Below are positions 35,544-44,049 of a stretch of DNA of 64,000 nt, piece by piece. The position numbers and the translations under genes were made by a program. Under the pieces are notes generated by a model. That model saw only the letters and a list, made by a program, of their open reading frames with translations. It did no database searches and was not told the DNA's origin. Within the stretch, counting starts at the first letter, position 1; each line of letters opens with the position of its first letter. Source of the DNA: Paenibacillus sp. sptzw28 (GTDB taxonomy: Bacteria; Bacillota; Bacilli; Paenibacillales; Paenibacillaceae); NCBI RefSeq assembly GCF_019550795.1, contig NZ_CP080545.1, positions 1 to 64,000 of the forward strand. The letters run 5' to 3'.

Positions 35544-35972
35544 TTAAACTTTATCGTCTAACTTCTTGCTTAAGTCATACAGCATGCGCGTCATACTTCT
35601 TCCTTCTTCCTTACCCAAAATCTCGGAGTAACGACGGAACAGGTTTTTCCATGCTTCCCTGATGACTTCCATGCGTTCGATGCCTAAAGGTGTAAGCTCA
35701 ACATGAGACCTTTTCCCTTCGCTTCGGGCTGTCACCAGGCCCTTATAAACCAACTTCTCAATGAAACGGGTAATCGTAGAAGGAGTGACATGCAGCGCTT
35801 CCCCTAATTCCTTCTGGGTGATGCCAGGCTGTTCCTGCACGGCCATCATCAAAAAAGCAAATGTGGGTGATAAGCCTGTCGGTTTGAACTCCTCGTCCGC
35901 CATTTTGCCGATAGCCCGATTCAGCAGATTCGATGCAAAGAACATGCAGTTCTGAAAGTAGCTTTCTAACAT
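35544..35972 (-). CDS. MarR-family transcriptional regulator
   Basis: 142 residues with the MarR winged helix: Q-P-G-I-T-Q-K-E-L-G-E-A-L-H-V-T-P-S-T-I-T-R (about 47-68), E-K-L-V-Y-K-G-L-V and the wing R-S-E-G-K-R-S-H-V-E-L-T-P-L-G. N-terminal helices carry one Cys (C-M-F-F-A-S, about residue 9), but no clear OhrR-type sensing Cys can be claimed. It is divergent in function from, but next to, a decayed short-chain dehydrogenase gene with a strong palindrome upstream; that gene may once have been its target. Confidence 0.92.
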   Translation of the reverse strand: MLESYFQNCMFFASNLLNRAIGKMADEEFKPTGLSPTFAFLMMAVQEQPGITQKELGEALHVTPSTITRFIEKLVYKGLVTARSEGKRSHVELTPLGIERMEVIREAWKNLFRRYSEILGKEEGRSMTRMLYDLSKKLDDKV

Positions 35973-36035
35973 CTGCGCCTCTCCTTCCTGTATGATTGTA
36001 CCAACAACCTTACACCTTCACCAAAATCATTGTCA

Positions 36036-36603
36036 ACTTCCGGAGCCGATAAGCCGCATCGAAATATCCCACAGCTTTCTTGCGTCATCGGCATTGTCGG
36101 CATTAGCTGTAGTTTTGGCAAGCTTGCAGCCCGCGAAAAACTTCCCGCTCACGCCTCTCACTTCCGCCGACGACGCCAAATAGACCGGTGTTCTTGCCCC
36201 TTCTGCCGGATTTGCAGATATAAGACCGAATATGGTTCTTAGAATCCAGTGCATATTATTCATAAGGTTGGTCCTGATAATACCCGGAGCCGTTAACAGT
36301 AATCGGCTTGTCTTCTAACCGGCGTGCGAGCTCTTTCGTAAACAATATGAAAGCTTATTGAAGCGCTGCTTGAATGTCTCCGCGGCTTGACGAACCGATT
36401 TCTGTGAAGCGAGGTCTGCGACAATAAGCTCCACGCGTTCGTTTCCGCTTTTGTCTTTGATTTCCTTGACCGCGGCTTCCCCATTCTCCCGGCGTCTGCA
36501 TAAAATGACTACGGTTGCTCCCTTGTTCGCAAGCTCCAAGGCGGTTGCCAAAACCTGAATTGCCCCCTGTAATCAAACAAATCCGATTGTCCACAGCAAA
36601 CAC
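36036..36603 (-). pseudogene. Decayed short-chain dehydrogenase/reductase (frameshifts and internal deletion)
   Basis: Pieces of one retinol-dehydrogenase-like SDR lie in different frames. The start reads L-I-T-G-G-N-S-G-F-G (cofactor loop). After a shift near 36555 comes A-T-A-L-E-L-A-N-K-G-A-T-V-V-I-L-C-R-R and L-I-V-A-D-L-A-S. At about 36355 the sequence jumps from R-F-N-K to I-L-F-T-K-E-L-A-R-R-L-E, removing roughly 100 codons including the catalytic Y-x-x-x-K. A further shift near 36290 leads to P-G-I-I-R-T-N-L-M-N-N and the C-terminal N-P-A-E-G-A-R-T-P-V-Y-L-A-S-S. No functional enzyme can result. Confidence 0.88.
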
Positions 36604-36634
36604 TCCCCTTCAGGTCATACAAAATGATTGTCTT

Positions 36635-36658
36635 ATAGTTGTTTGCACATGCAACTAT
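36635..36658. promoter_or_regulatory. Palindromic operator upstream of the decayed SDR gene
   Basis: ATAGTTG, ten bases, CAACTAT, with an inner TTGCA-CA-TGCAA palindrome. It has the size and shape of a MarR-family site. It lies about 30 bases before the pseudogene start. Confidence 0.6.
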
Positions 36659-36709
36659 AGTCGAATGGTCCGACTTTGTCAATGACTGATATTTGGTTGA
36701 TTGATATTT

Positions 36710-36741
36710 CAGGCTGCCGAGCGGGAACTCCCGGCAGCCTG
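36710..36741 (-). terminator. Terminator after the GH43/LamG gene
   Basis: AGGCTGCCG/CGGCAGCCT stem directly after the stop codon; the T run is weak. Confidence 0.6.
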
Positions 36742-36747
36742 TTTAAA

Positions 36748-39700
36748 TCACTTGGCCAGTTCGGCCACTTGCGCGCCGCTTAGCGCCATATTGTAAACCC
36801 TTAGCTCATCCATCAAACCGTTATAAGGAATGTCCCAATAGTTGACCCCGAGGCCGAACACGCCGCTGGAGTTTGTAAACACATTCGGGAAACCCGTACC
36901 GGTAAACTTAAGAACTCCATTGATGTAGATTTTCACATTGCCGTTATCGACCGTGAATGCAGCATGCGCCCACTCTCCTGCCTTCATCTTCATGCCTGTG
37001 CCCGCATCATACCACGCTGTACCCGACCAAAGCATCGTATCGTTATTGACGAATCCATGGCCCTTCGGGAGAAAACTAATCCAACTGTCCGTCGTTCTGG
37101 CGCCGAAGAACGTCGTCGTAAATTCCGTCAGCGCAGTAGGGTTAAGCCACATCGACACCGTATATACATTGCCGGAAATGAGTCCGTCCGGAAGGCGAAC
37201 GCCGGAAAGACCGTTAAAGACCGCCGCTTTCCCGGATTTACCCGCCGCATACGTGATGATACCGCCCGTATTGTTAATTCTATTCCCTGTTACGGTTCCG
37301 GCGGTTCTCTGACCGGTAGAGTCTGCCAGATTACTCTCAAACGCATAATGTGCGACAAGACCGCCCGTAACAACAACTGTGTAGCTCGCCGAGGCATTGC
37401 TGCCGTCTTTGGCCAAAGCCTTGATCGTCGTCGTTCCGATCGATACGCCCGTCACCTGGCCTGTCACCGGATCGACTGCGGCGATTGCCGGATTTGCCGA
37501 TGACCACTCAAGCGCTTTATTGCCTGCGTTGAGCGGCAGCACCGCCACCTGCGGCGTGAATTTCGTCCCGACCGCGATCTGCTTCTCTGCGAACCCGACC
37601 GCGATCTGCTCTACAAGCACACCCGGATCCGGATCAACATTATACAACCGGCTTACTTTGTCAGCGGACAGCGCGATTTCATAGACCCGAAGATCATCCA
37701 TCGATCCGTTGAAAGGCGCATCCCAGAAGTTCACCCCAAGTCCGAATACTCCGTCGGCATTCGTAAATACGTTCGGAAAATTCGAGCCTGTAAATTTCTG
37801 AACACCGTTTACATATACCTTCAGATTGCCTTTATCGACCGTAAATACGACGTGCGCCCAGGCATTTGTCTGCATCTTCGTATTGGTAATGCCGTCATAC
37901 CATGCCGTGCCAGACCAGAGCATCAGGTTCGAGTCCCACGACTGCGGTACTAGACTGACCCAACTATCCGTCGAAGCCGCTCCAAAGAAGGTTGTGGCGA
38001 AGCTTGTAAGAGTCTTCGGATTGAGCCACATCGAGACGGAATATACATCACCCTTGATTAATCCGTCAGGAAGTCTCACGCCCGATGCCCCGTCGAACAC
38101 CGCAGCATGGCCTAAAGCCCCTGTACTGTAGGTGATGCTTCCGCCCGTATTGTCAATTTTGCTGCCTGTAACGGTTCCTTCGTTTTGCTGCCCCGTTGCT
38201 TCGGACAAGCTGTCGTCAAACCTGTAGTGTGCGGTTAGACCGTCCGCCAGCGGATCGCTTGGTACCGCTTTTACGATTACGGTAAAGACCTTGGAAGCTG
38301 TTTCGCTGCCCATCGTAATCGTTGCCGTCAGTTCGACCGCCTTATCCCCCTCGGACTCGGAGGGACGGGTGACTGCTCCGGTTTCGGTTACGACCGCGGG
38401 GTTAGAGGAAGCCCAGGTAACAACTGCATTACGTGCGCCTTGTGTCGGCAGCGCGATATTGCCGTACACTCTGCTCGTATCACCCAGCGTCAGTGAATTA
38501 TACGTGTTTGCTACAGCCTGCTTGTCGGATAACGGAGCCAATTGGCTGCCCATCACGGCAACGCCCTTGCTCGAAATCGCGCTGAAGGTTATGACGACAT
38601 CGCTCGTCGTGGGATCCCACAGGCGGGCAAACACGCCATCATAAACTTCGCCGTTCACGTTCAACCTGGCAAAGTGTTCTCCGCGCAGCTCCCAAGTGCC
38701 GGACACCGATCCGCCTATCGTATGATCGGGGTTCAATTCTACAAACACGGACCGTGTAATATCTTTCGTGATGGATTTCCCATGGTTGATGTAATGGTAC
38801 CCGCCGACCACATCCTGCTCGGTGACCGGGGCGATCGTTTCCCCTGCATATCGGTGAGGAGCGAGCACCGGCCAGCCATTCTCATTCATGAACAGCTGGT
38901 GTACTCTGATCTCGTGAGCTTCTCCCCGGAACGGGAACCGGCTGTGGAAAATGTTGAACCATTTTCCGCTGCTCTTGTCGTAATAGGTTGAATTATGGCC
39001 TGCGGAAACATATCCGTAGGTCGGATAATTCTGAGCCGCATCCAGATTGCTGAACAGGAAATTGCCCATTTGTTTCACGCCGTACGGTTCGATGGCTTTG
39101 TCGTCAAAGGCCTGCGCGCCGGGCGACGCTGTGGCATTGATCATATTATTGCCCTCGGCGTCATAATAAGGTCCAGCCGGGTTATCCGCCCGAGCGATCC
39201 TCATATTGTAACCGCCCACAGAATCCAGGCCGCCGAAGGTGACATACAGGAAGTAATCGTCCGTTGCCGGAACGTACTGAATATAAGGCGCTTCAATGCG
39301 TGTATGGTACCCGCCGGTCAATTTACGGCCATATCCGTTGTTCTCCATATTTAACAGGCTGTTTTGCAGCGGGAGACCGGTATTCGGATCCATCTCCAGA
39401 ATAAAGATGCCGCCGGAATAGGAGCCATATACCATCCACAGCTTGCCTTCTTTATCGAAGAATACGTCCGGATCGACAGCGTTCGGATGGATAACGGCAT
39501 TGTAGTTGGTTATTCCGTCCCGAGCCTTACCCTTGCCGGAGGTGACGAAAATACCCTTGTTCACATACGGTCCTTCGATATTGTCCGCTACCGCCACCCC
39601 CATAGCCGACAGCGGTGACGTTCCTTGGCAGGAATTGTAATACATATAGAATTTGCCGTCCGGCAATTGAATGACATCCGCCGCCCATAAGCCCTGCACC

Positions 39701-40551
39701 GTACTCCATTCAAAGGCTTCCTTGAGCTCTTCCAGGACATTGTCGAACAATGGATTATCAGCGTTGACGCCTTCGGCAAAACGGGTCCAGTTGATCAAAT
39801 CCTTGGACTTCGCGGCGGCAAGGTGTGATCCGAAAACATAATAAGTATCCCCAACGAGAATCACGGACGGGTCATGGACAGACGCGTTCTGGAATTCCGG
39901 AGGCACCGTAAAGCCCCAGCTGACCGTAACCGTGGCAGAAGCCGTCTTGTCCGGATTGGAAACGGATGCGGCGGTGATCACAGCCGTGCCCTGCTTATGC
40001 GCAGTAACGACTCCGTTCGCATCTACCGCAGCGATCTCCGGGTGAGTAGAGGTCCATACCAGATTTTTATGAGTCGCATTGTCCGGGAGGACGGTCGCAC
40101 TTAACGTTTCTTTGTATCCGGCGACCAAGTTTATTTCAGACTTATCCAGTGTCACCTGTCCAACCGGCACCGTATAAACGGTGACCGTCGCGGAGTCCGA
40201 CGCCTTCGGATTGGATGCAGATGTTGCTGTAATAACGGCTGTCCCATTTGCAGCCGCGGTAACAACTCCGCTGCCGTCAACCGCGGCAACCGCCGGATCG
40301 CTGGAGGACCACTGCACGCTTTTGTCGGTAGCGACAGGAGGAGTAATATTTGCGGTTAATGTATCGGATTGCCCAACCGCAAGCGCAAGATCAGTCTTAT
40401 CAAGCCTCACCAAAGCTGCCGGCACATTCTTTTCCTTCTCTGTAACCGCCTCGGCAGATGCCGCAGCAGGCAGAACCAAAGTTAATGTAAGGATTACGCA
40501 GTTAAAAATTGAACATAATTTTCTCAAGCCCGTGAACCTCCCTAAATGCAC
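36748..40551 (-). CDS. Secreted multi-modular GH43 endo-alpha-1,5-L-arabinanase
   Basis: 1267 residues with a signal peptide (A-S-A-E cleavage near residue 34). Two BIG2 Ig-like domains (about 45-210) come first. The five-bladed GH43 catalytic domain (about 215-560) has V-H-D-P-S (general base Asp), A-V-D-P-D-V-F-F-D (pKa-modulating Asp, about 357) and I-E-A-P-Y-I (acid Glu, about 420). The small beta-barrel domain usual in AbnB-type arabinanases follows (about 570-680), then an Ig-like domain, a LamG/concanavalin domain, a BIG2 domain and a second LamG. The two LamG copies are close in sequence (W-L-N-P, T-T-F-F-G-A, M-L-W-S-G-T-A-W-Y-D). It cuts arabinan side chains of pectin. Cre-like sites lie upstream. 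Confidence 0.94.
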   Translation of the reverse strand: MHLGRFTGLRKLCSIFNCVILTLTLVLPAAASAEAVTEKEKNVPAALVRLDKTDLALAVGQSDTLTANITPPVATDKSVQWSSSDPAVAAVDGSGVVTAAANGTAVITATSASNPKASDSATVTVYTVPVGQVTLDKSEINLVAGYKETLSATVLPDNATHKNLVWTSTHPEIAAVDANGVVTAHKQGTAVITAASVSNPDKTASATVTVSWGFTVPPEFQNASVHDPSVILVGDTYYVFGSHLAAAKSKDLINWTRFAEGVNADNPLFDNVLEELKEAFEWSTVQGLWAADVIQLPDGKFYMYYNSCQGTSPLSAMGVAVADNIEGPYVNKGIFVTSGKGKARDGITNYNAVIHPNAVDPDVFFDKEGKLWMVYGSYSGGIFILEMDPNTGLPLQNSLLNMENNGYGRKLTGGYHTRIEAPYIQYVPATDDYFLYVTFGGLDSVGGYNMRIARADNPAGPYYDAEGNNMINATASPGAQAFDDKAIEPYGVKQMGNFLFSNLDAAQNYPTYGYVSAGHNSTYYDKSSGKWFNIFHSRFPFRGEAHEIRVHQLFMNENGWPVLAPHRYAGETIAPVTEQDVVGGYHYINHGKSITKDITRSVFVELNPDHTIGGSVSGTWELRGEHFARLNVNGEVYDGVFARLWDPTTSDVVITFSAISSKGVAVMGSQLAPLSDKQAVANTYNSLTLGDTSRVYGNIALPTQGARNAVVTWASSNPAVVTETGAVTRPSESEGDKAVELTATITMGSETASKVFTVIVKAVPSDPLADGLTAHYRFDDSLSEATGQQNEGTVTGSKIDNTGGSITYSTGALGHAAVFDGASGVRLPDGLIKGDVYSVSMWLNPKTLTSFATTFFGAASTDSWVSLVPQSWDSNLMLWSGTAWYDGITNTKMQTNAWAHVVFTVDKGNLKVYVNGVQKFTGSNFPNVFTNADGVFGLGVNFWDAPFNGSMDDLRVYEIALSADKVSRLYNVDPDPGVLVEQIAVGFAEKQIAVGTKFTPQVAVLPLNAGNKALEWSSANPAIAAVDPVTGQVTGVSIGTTTIKALAKDGSNASASYTVVVTGGLVAHYAFESNLADSTGQRTAGTVTGNRINNTGGIITYAAGKSGKAAVFNGLSGVRLPDGLISGNVYTVSMWLNPTALTEFTTTFFGARTTDSWISFLPKGHGFVNNDTMLWSGTAWYDAGTGMKMKAGEWAHAAFTVDNGNVKIYINGVLKFTGTGFPNVFTNSSGVFGLGVNYWDIPYNGLMDELRVYNMALSGAQVAELAK

Positions 40552-40576
40552 GATTTAGCTTCAACATTCCACAAAT

Positions 40577-40590
40577 TGTAAGCGCATTCA
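40577..40590. promoter_or_regulatory. Cre-like site upstream of the GH43/LamG gene
   Basis: TGTAAGCGCATTCA, one mismatch to TGWAANCGNTNWCA. It is 26 bases before the start codon. Confidence 0.6.
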
Positions 40591-40699
40591 TAGAATAACG
40601 GCGTGACTCCGGTTATTATGAAAAGCTGCATCTTCCCCGCCATTTGCTTGGTACCTATAGAAATACATGTCCCCCCTCCACAAAAAAATGCCTCGCACT

Positions 40700-40713
40700 G
40701 TTAAGCGCTTTCA
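40700..40713. promoter_or_regulatory. Second cre-like site upstream of the GH43/LamG gene
   Basis: GTTAAGCGCTTTCA has a perfect core and right half; the first two bases differ from consensus. Confidence 0.55.
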
Positions 40714-40857
40714 ATAATAATATTATTACGTAATTAATGTTTTTACAAGAGAATATTTTAATTTTTATATTACCTTATTAATGCAGATGTTAATGCCAGA
40801 TTTTGATTGGTCCTGGTGTAAAAACGCCAAACACACCAATTTACTCTCCTAATATGC

Positions 40858-40882
40858 AAAACCCGACCGTTAGCGGTCGGGT
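40858..40882 (-). terminator. Terminator after the acetylesterase gene
   Basis: ACCCGACCG-TTAG-CGGTCGGGT with TTTTG on the minus-strand side. It lies about 135 bases after the stop. Confidence 0.75.
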
Positions 40883-41017
40883 GATGGTGGAGGCATGTCA
40901 CCTTGCCAAGCGCCTCCTTACTTTTCAAACAGTAAATTGTTTGAGAATACTGGCAACAGCCTCTAACGAATGTGTCCCTTTCGCAATATCAACGATAAAT
41001 TCAACCGCATGTAACCG

Positions 41018-42187
41018 TTAGAAGCTTATCAAGTAGTCAAAGCCATCCATACCTTGTTTTTGCATATCCTGCACGACAAGCTTAGCAAGGACTGTGGCGC
41101 CTTTGCGATTAAAGTGCAACCAATCACCGGTCTTATAAAGAAGATCCGTCTCTACCGGCCCTATGGAAGTAAAGTAAGCCGAGCTTAGAACGTTGAGATC
41201 CACAAGTCCGACATTTTGTTCTTTCGATAAAGCAATGGTTGTGTGCCTATAGAAACCATTTTCGGCATTGTGCACCGGGTTCCCACTGCTATCCGTAGTC
41301 CAGCTTATGGCCCGCCCTTGAGGAGGCACTAAGATGACTGTCGCCCCTTTGGCTTTCACCGCCTCGACAATTTGCCGCATGTATATTTTGAATTGACCTT
41401 CAGAATACGCCTTCTCATCATTGATACCCATTTCAAACAGGAAATAATCTCCACTTTTAATGTATTTAAGGATTGTTTCCAGTGATCCGCCTTCCAAGAA
41501 GCCTTTTGCAACTTGTCCGGCGGAAGCCATATTTCTAACCTTAAAGATCTCCGGATTAACAAGCTCCGGTACGATTTGTCCCCAACCGACGAGTTCATCG
41601 GCATCCTTTGGATAGTAGTTGCTTACTGTCGAATCCCCACCGATCCATATCGTTCTGGGCATCGTAGCAAATTTCGACACTTTGGTAATGACGAGAGCGG
41701 CCAATGTGTAGGCGGTACCCTCTCTGCCTGCAGTTACAATGAGATTTAATTGTCCGTCTGTGATAGGAATCAGAAATGAATCTTCAGGATTGGCTCCCGT
41801 TAAATTTAAAAGTTGATAGACACCTTCAGCCGCTACGCTCGCCCTATTTGTGTCCCCTAACATCACCTGAACCCGGTAAAGACCCTTATCTAAATCAACA
41901 TTGAATGTGTTTGCGCTCTTTACCCCGTACTTTACAAACTGAACCGCTGTGCTTCCCACGCCTGAACCGGATGCTGCAACATTAATTATGTCTTGAGGTG
42001 TATTAAAACCATACCCTTTCTCGGGAGTGTATGCGTCGGAAGCGCTCACTCCAATATAGCCCGGAACTGCAGATCCTGCGCCAAAATTAAAGTTGTAAAC
42101 GGTTGGCGTGGACGCAGATGCGAAGCCGCCAATCATAAAGGCGAAGCACAATATGAAAGTTAATGAAGCCGCTGTTAGTTTTTTCAT
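41018..42187 (-). CDS. Secreted rhamnogalacturonan acetylesterase (SGNH hydrolase)
   Basis: 389 residues. A signal peptide (about 1-25) precedes a beta-sandwich N-terminal domain with Y-N-F-N-F-G-A-G and G-Y-G-F-N-T-P, typical of RGAE-type enzymes. The SGNH core starts at about 178: G-G-D-S-T-V (block I, nucleophile Ser), N-M-A-S-A-G-Q (block II Gly), F-E-M-G-I-N-D-E (block III Asn) and T-G-D-W-L-H-F-N (block V Asp and His). It removes acetyl groups from rhamnogalacturonan I, exposing the backbone to lyases. It fits the neighbouring arabinanases and galactanase. Confidence 0.92.
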   Translation of the reverse strand: MKKLTAASLTFILCFAFMIGGFASASTPTVYNFNFGAGSAVPGYIGVSASDAYTPEKGYGFNTPQDIINVAASGSGVGSTAVQFVKYGVKSANTFNVDLDKGLYRVQVMLGDTNRASVAAEGVYQLLNLTGANPEDSFLIPITDGQLNLIVTAGREGTAYTLAALVITKVSKFATMPRTIWIGGDSTVSNYYPKDADELVGWGQIVPELVNPEIFKVRNMASAGQVAKGFLEGGSLETILKYIKSGDYFLFEMGINDEKAYSEGQFKIYMRQIVEAVKAKGATVILVPPQGRAISWTTDSSGNPVHNAENGFYRHTTIALSKEQNVGLVDLNVLSSAYFTSIGPVETDLLYKTGDWLHFNRKGATVLAKLVVQDMQKQGMDGFDYLISF

Positions 42188-42561
42188 TAGAAAGCCTCCT
42201 CTTTTTTAAGTAAAAATTTGCTTGTCACAGATTTGTGTGGATTGTGAGCTAATAGTATCACGCGCCATCATCAGCGTAGAACCGTAGAACCGCGGCAAAC
42301 ACTCAAGATCACTCTGGCAACCTCCTTCCGGCTTATAAATATGGGACAGAAAATTGCTGCTCGAAAAAGATGACTCCACCCAAAGAATGAAAGTGCTTAC
42401 ATTTCAAATTATAGTTTATTGAATCAAGGAAAAACTATTCAAATGACCGTCTTTTTTGTTAAAAAATCAGATTAAAACCTTGCTCAATCCGGCCGGTTCG
42501 CGATACAATTCAGGAACATGCGGATATCGCATAACACCGGACCTCGAAAGGAGACGATGAG
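42188..42561. other. Divergent spacer between esterase and Rrf2 genes
   Basis: It holds the esterase 5' region with a cre-like site (42388-42401). Nothing else is recognised. Confidence 0.5.
42388..42401. promoter_or_regulatory. Cre-like site upstream of the acetylesterase gene
   Basis: TGAAAGTGCTTACA, one mismatch (T for C at position 7). Confidence 0.5.
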
Positions 42562-43011
42562 ATGACGCTGGATAAATGCTCGGGCAACTATCATCCCAAA
42601 TGGTTTGGCCTCGCAGTTCAGGCTTTGATCATTTTGGCCAAAGAAAATATCCAGACGTGTCCAAGCGTCGAAATCGCGAATTATTTGCAATCGGAAGCTA
42701 CTCTGATGCGGAGGGTTCTGGCGATTCTCGCGAGAGAAGGATTCCTTGAGACCCGTGAAGGCCGCGACGGCGGCTACAGGCTCAAAAAAGCGCCGGAGTC
42801 GATTAACCTTGTGGATGTTTACAGTGCATTTCAGGTGAGCAGTCCGCTCTGCTTCGGGATTAAAGATTCGACGGGCACTCACACGTTCGGAATCGAGATG
42901 AAGGAAGTTTTCTCGGATATTACGGCCGAGATGGACCAGAGCTTGCGCGAGGTGCTTAGCCGGTATACGATCGCTGACCTGGTTCGGAGGATGTCTCCCA
43001 AGACGTTTTAA
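42562..43011 (+). CDS. Rrf2-family transcriptional regulator
   Basis: 149 residues. Rrf2 winged helix: Q-A-L-I-I-L-A, S-V-E-I-A-N-Y-L-Q-S-E-A-T-L-M-R-R-V-L-A-I-L (about 35-56), then G-R-D-G-G-Y-R-L-K-K-A-P. It has one Cys in the region where cluster-binding members carry three, so it is unlikely to bind an Fe-S cluster. A ribosome binding site AAAGGAG precedes the ATG. It lies directly upstream of a nitroreductase with a regulated-looking promoter between, and probably controls it. Confidence 0.92.
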   Translation: MTLDKCSGNYHPKWFGLAVQALIILAKENIQTCPSVEIANYLQSEATLMRRVLAILAREGFLETREGRDGGYRLKKAPESINLVDVYSAFQVSSPLCFGIKDSTGTHTFGIEMKEVFSDITAEMDQSLREVLSRYTIADLVRRMSPKTF

Positions 43012-43028
43012 CCAGGGGAAAACAATTA

Positions 43029-43058
43029 TTGACAACACCGGCTCTCCGGGATTATACT
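43029..43058 (+). promoter_or_regulatory. Promoter of the nitroreductase gene
   Basis: TTGACA (43029-43034), an 18-base spacer and TATACT (43053-43058). The -10 overlaps the first of three ACTGTGC repeats, so a bound regulator would block it. Confidence 0.65.
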
Positions 43059-43174
43059 GTGCAATATCAGCAACAGTTAGTGCTTTTTTTTTCAACTTAT
43101 ACTGTGCTAAAATGTCCACAGAAAATACCGGATCGCATGCTGCATCCGGAATCTATTTTTATTATTAACTGTGC
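43053..43174 (+). repeat. Three ACTGTGC direct repeats in the nitroreductase leader (candidate Rrf2 operators)
   Basis: Copies lie at 43056-43062, 43101-43107 and 43168-43174, each within an AT-rich frame (TATACTGTGCAAT, TATACTGTGCTAA, TTAACTGTGCATT). The first overlaps the -10 element. Confidence 0.55.
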
Positions 43175-43214
43175 ATTATTAATCTCAGTATGTATGTATT
43201 CACGAGGAGGAATT

Positions 43215-43880
43215 ATGATGACTAATCAACAAACCGTTCAGCCGCTCGAGCAAAAGATGTTCTTCGACGTCATTCAGGAACGTCGTTCCGTCCGTGCCTA
43301 CGACCCATCGGTAAAGATCTCGCGCGAAGAAATTACTGAAATGCTGGAGCAAGCAACGCTCGCCCCTTCGTCCTCGAACCTGCAGCCATGGCGTTTTCTC
43401 GTCATCGATTCACCGGAATTGAAGCAGAAGCTTCATCCGATCGCATTCAACCAACAACAGGTGCTCGATGCATCGGCGGTCATTGCCGTGCTCGGCGATG
43501 TGGAAAGCTACAAGAAGGCCGAGAGAATCTACGGCCAGGCAGTCGAAGCGGGTTTTATGCCGGCGGATACGGCCAAATCGTTCATGGAGCGCACGGTCGG
43601 CATGTACTCGAGCTTGCCGCCTGAAGCGGCCCGCCAAATCGTCATGGTCGACGGCGGCCTGATCTCCATGCAGCTCATGCTCATCGCCCGCGCCAAAGGC
43701 TACGATACCGTTCCTATGGGCGGTTACGATAAAGCGAAGTTCGTGGAAGCGTTCGGAATCCCCGCACACTACGCGCCGGTTATGCTGATTGCCCTTGGCA
43801 AAGCAGCGAATCCGGGACACCCGACTACGCGTCTTCCGATCAACGAAGTAGCGTTCTTTAACGAGCTGCCGTCGGTATAA
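43215..43880 (+). CDS. Nitroreductase-family FMN oxidoreductase
   Basis: 221 residues from the ATG at 43215, chosen for its GAGGAGG site; the frame extends upstream without one. The family signature is E-R-R-S-V-R-A-Y-D (about 20-28, FMN phosphate), then L-A-P-S-S-S-N-L-Q-P-W-R-F and P-M-G-G-Y-D (about 171). Members reduce nitroaromatics or quinones with NAD(P)H; this branch (YodC/YdgI-like) is often controlled by Rrf2, MarR or HxlR regulators. The physiological substrate is unknown. Confidence 0.93.
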   Translation: MMTNQQTVQPLEQKMFFDVIQERRSVRAYDPSVKISREEITEMLEQATLAPSSSNLQPWRFLVIDSPELKQKLHPIAFNQQQVLDASAVIAVLGDVESYKKAERIYGQAVEAGFMPADTAKSFMERTVGMYSSLPPEAARQIVMVDGGLISMQLMLIARAKGYDTVPMGGYDKAKFVEAFGIPAHYAPVMLIALGKAANPGHPTTRLPINEVAFFNELPSV

Positions 43881-43956
43881 GAAGCCTTTGCTCTTAGGAC
43901 CTTCGTGCCCGCCTAACATAATCAGTATCACCATCTTCACTCCGTTTATGAATGAG

Positions 43957-43987
43957 AAAAGAGACTCTGTCTGGAGAGTCTCTTTTC
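43957..43987. terminator. Bidirectional terminator between nitroreductase and GH35 genes
   Basis: GAAAAGAGACTC/GAGTCTCTTTTC with A and T tracts on both sides of an 8-base loop; the two genes converge on it. Confidence 0.85.
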
Positions 43988-44049
43988 CATGGCTGCAGAC
44001 CGTTATATAAGATTAATTCACCTTCCCAGGGTCCACATTTTTCTTATAA

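Larger units (their letters stand above)
40552..41017. other. Spacer between the GH43 gene and the esterase gene
   Basis: It carries two cre-like sites (40577-40590 and 40700-40713), the promoter region of the GH43 gene, and the esterase terminator at 40861-40882. No gene is supported. Confidence 0.6.
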
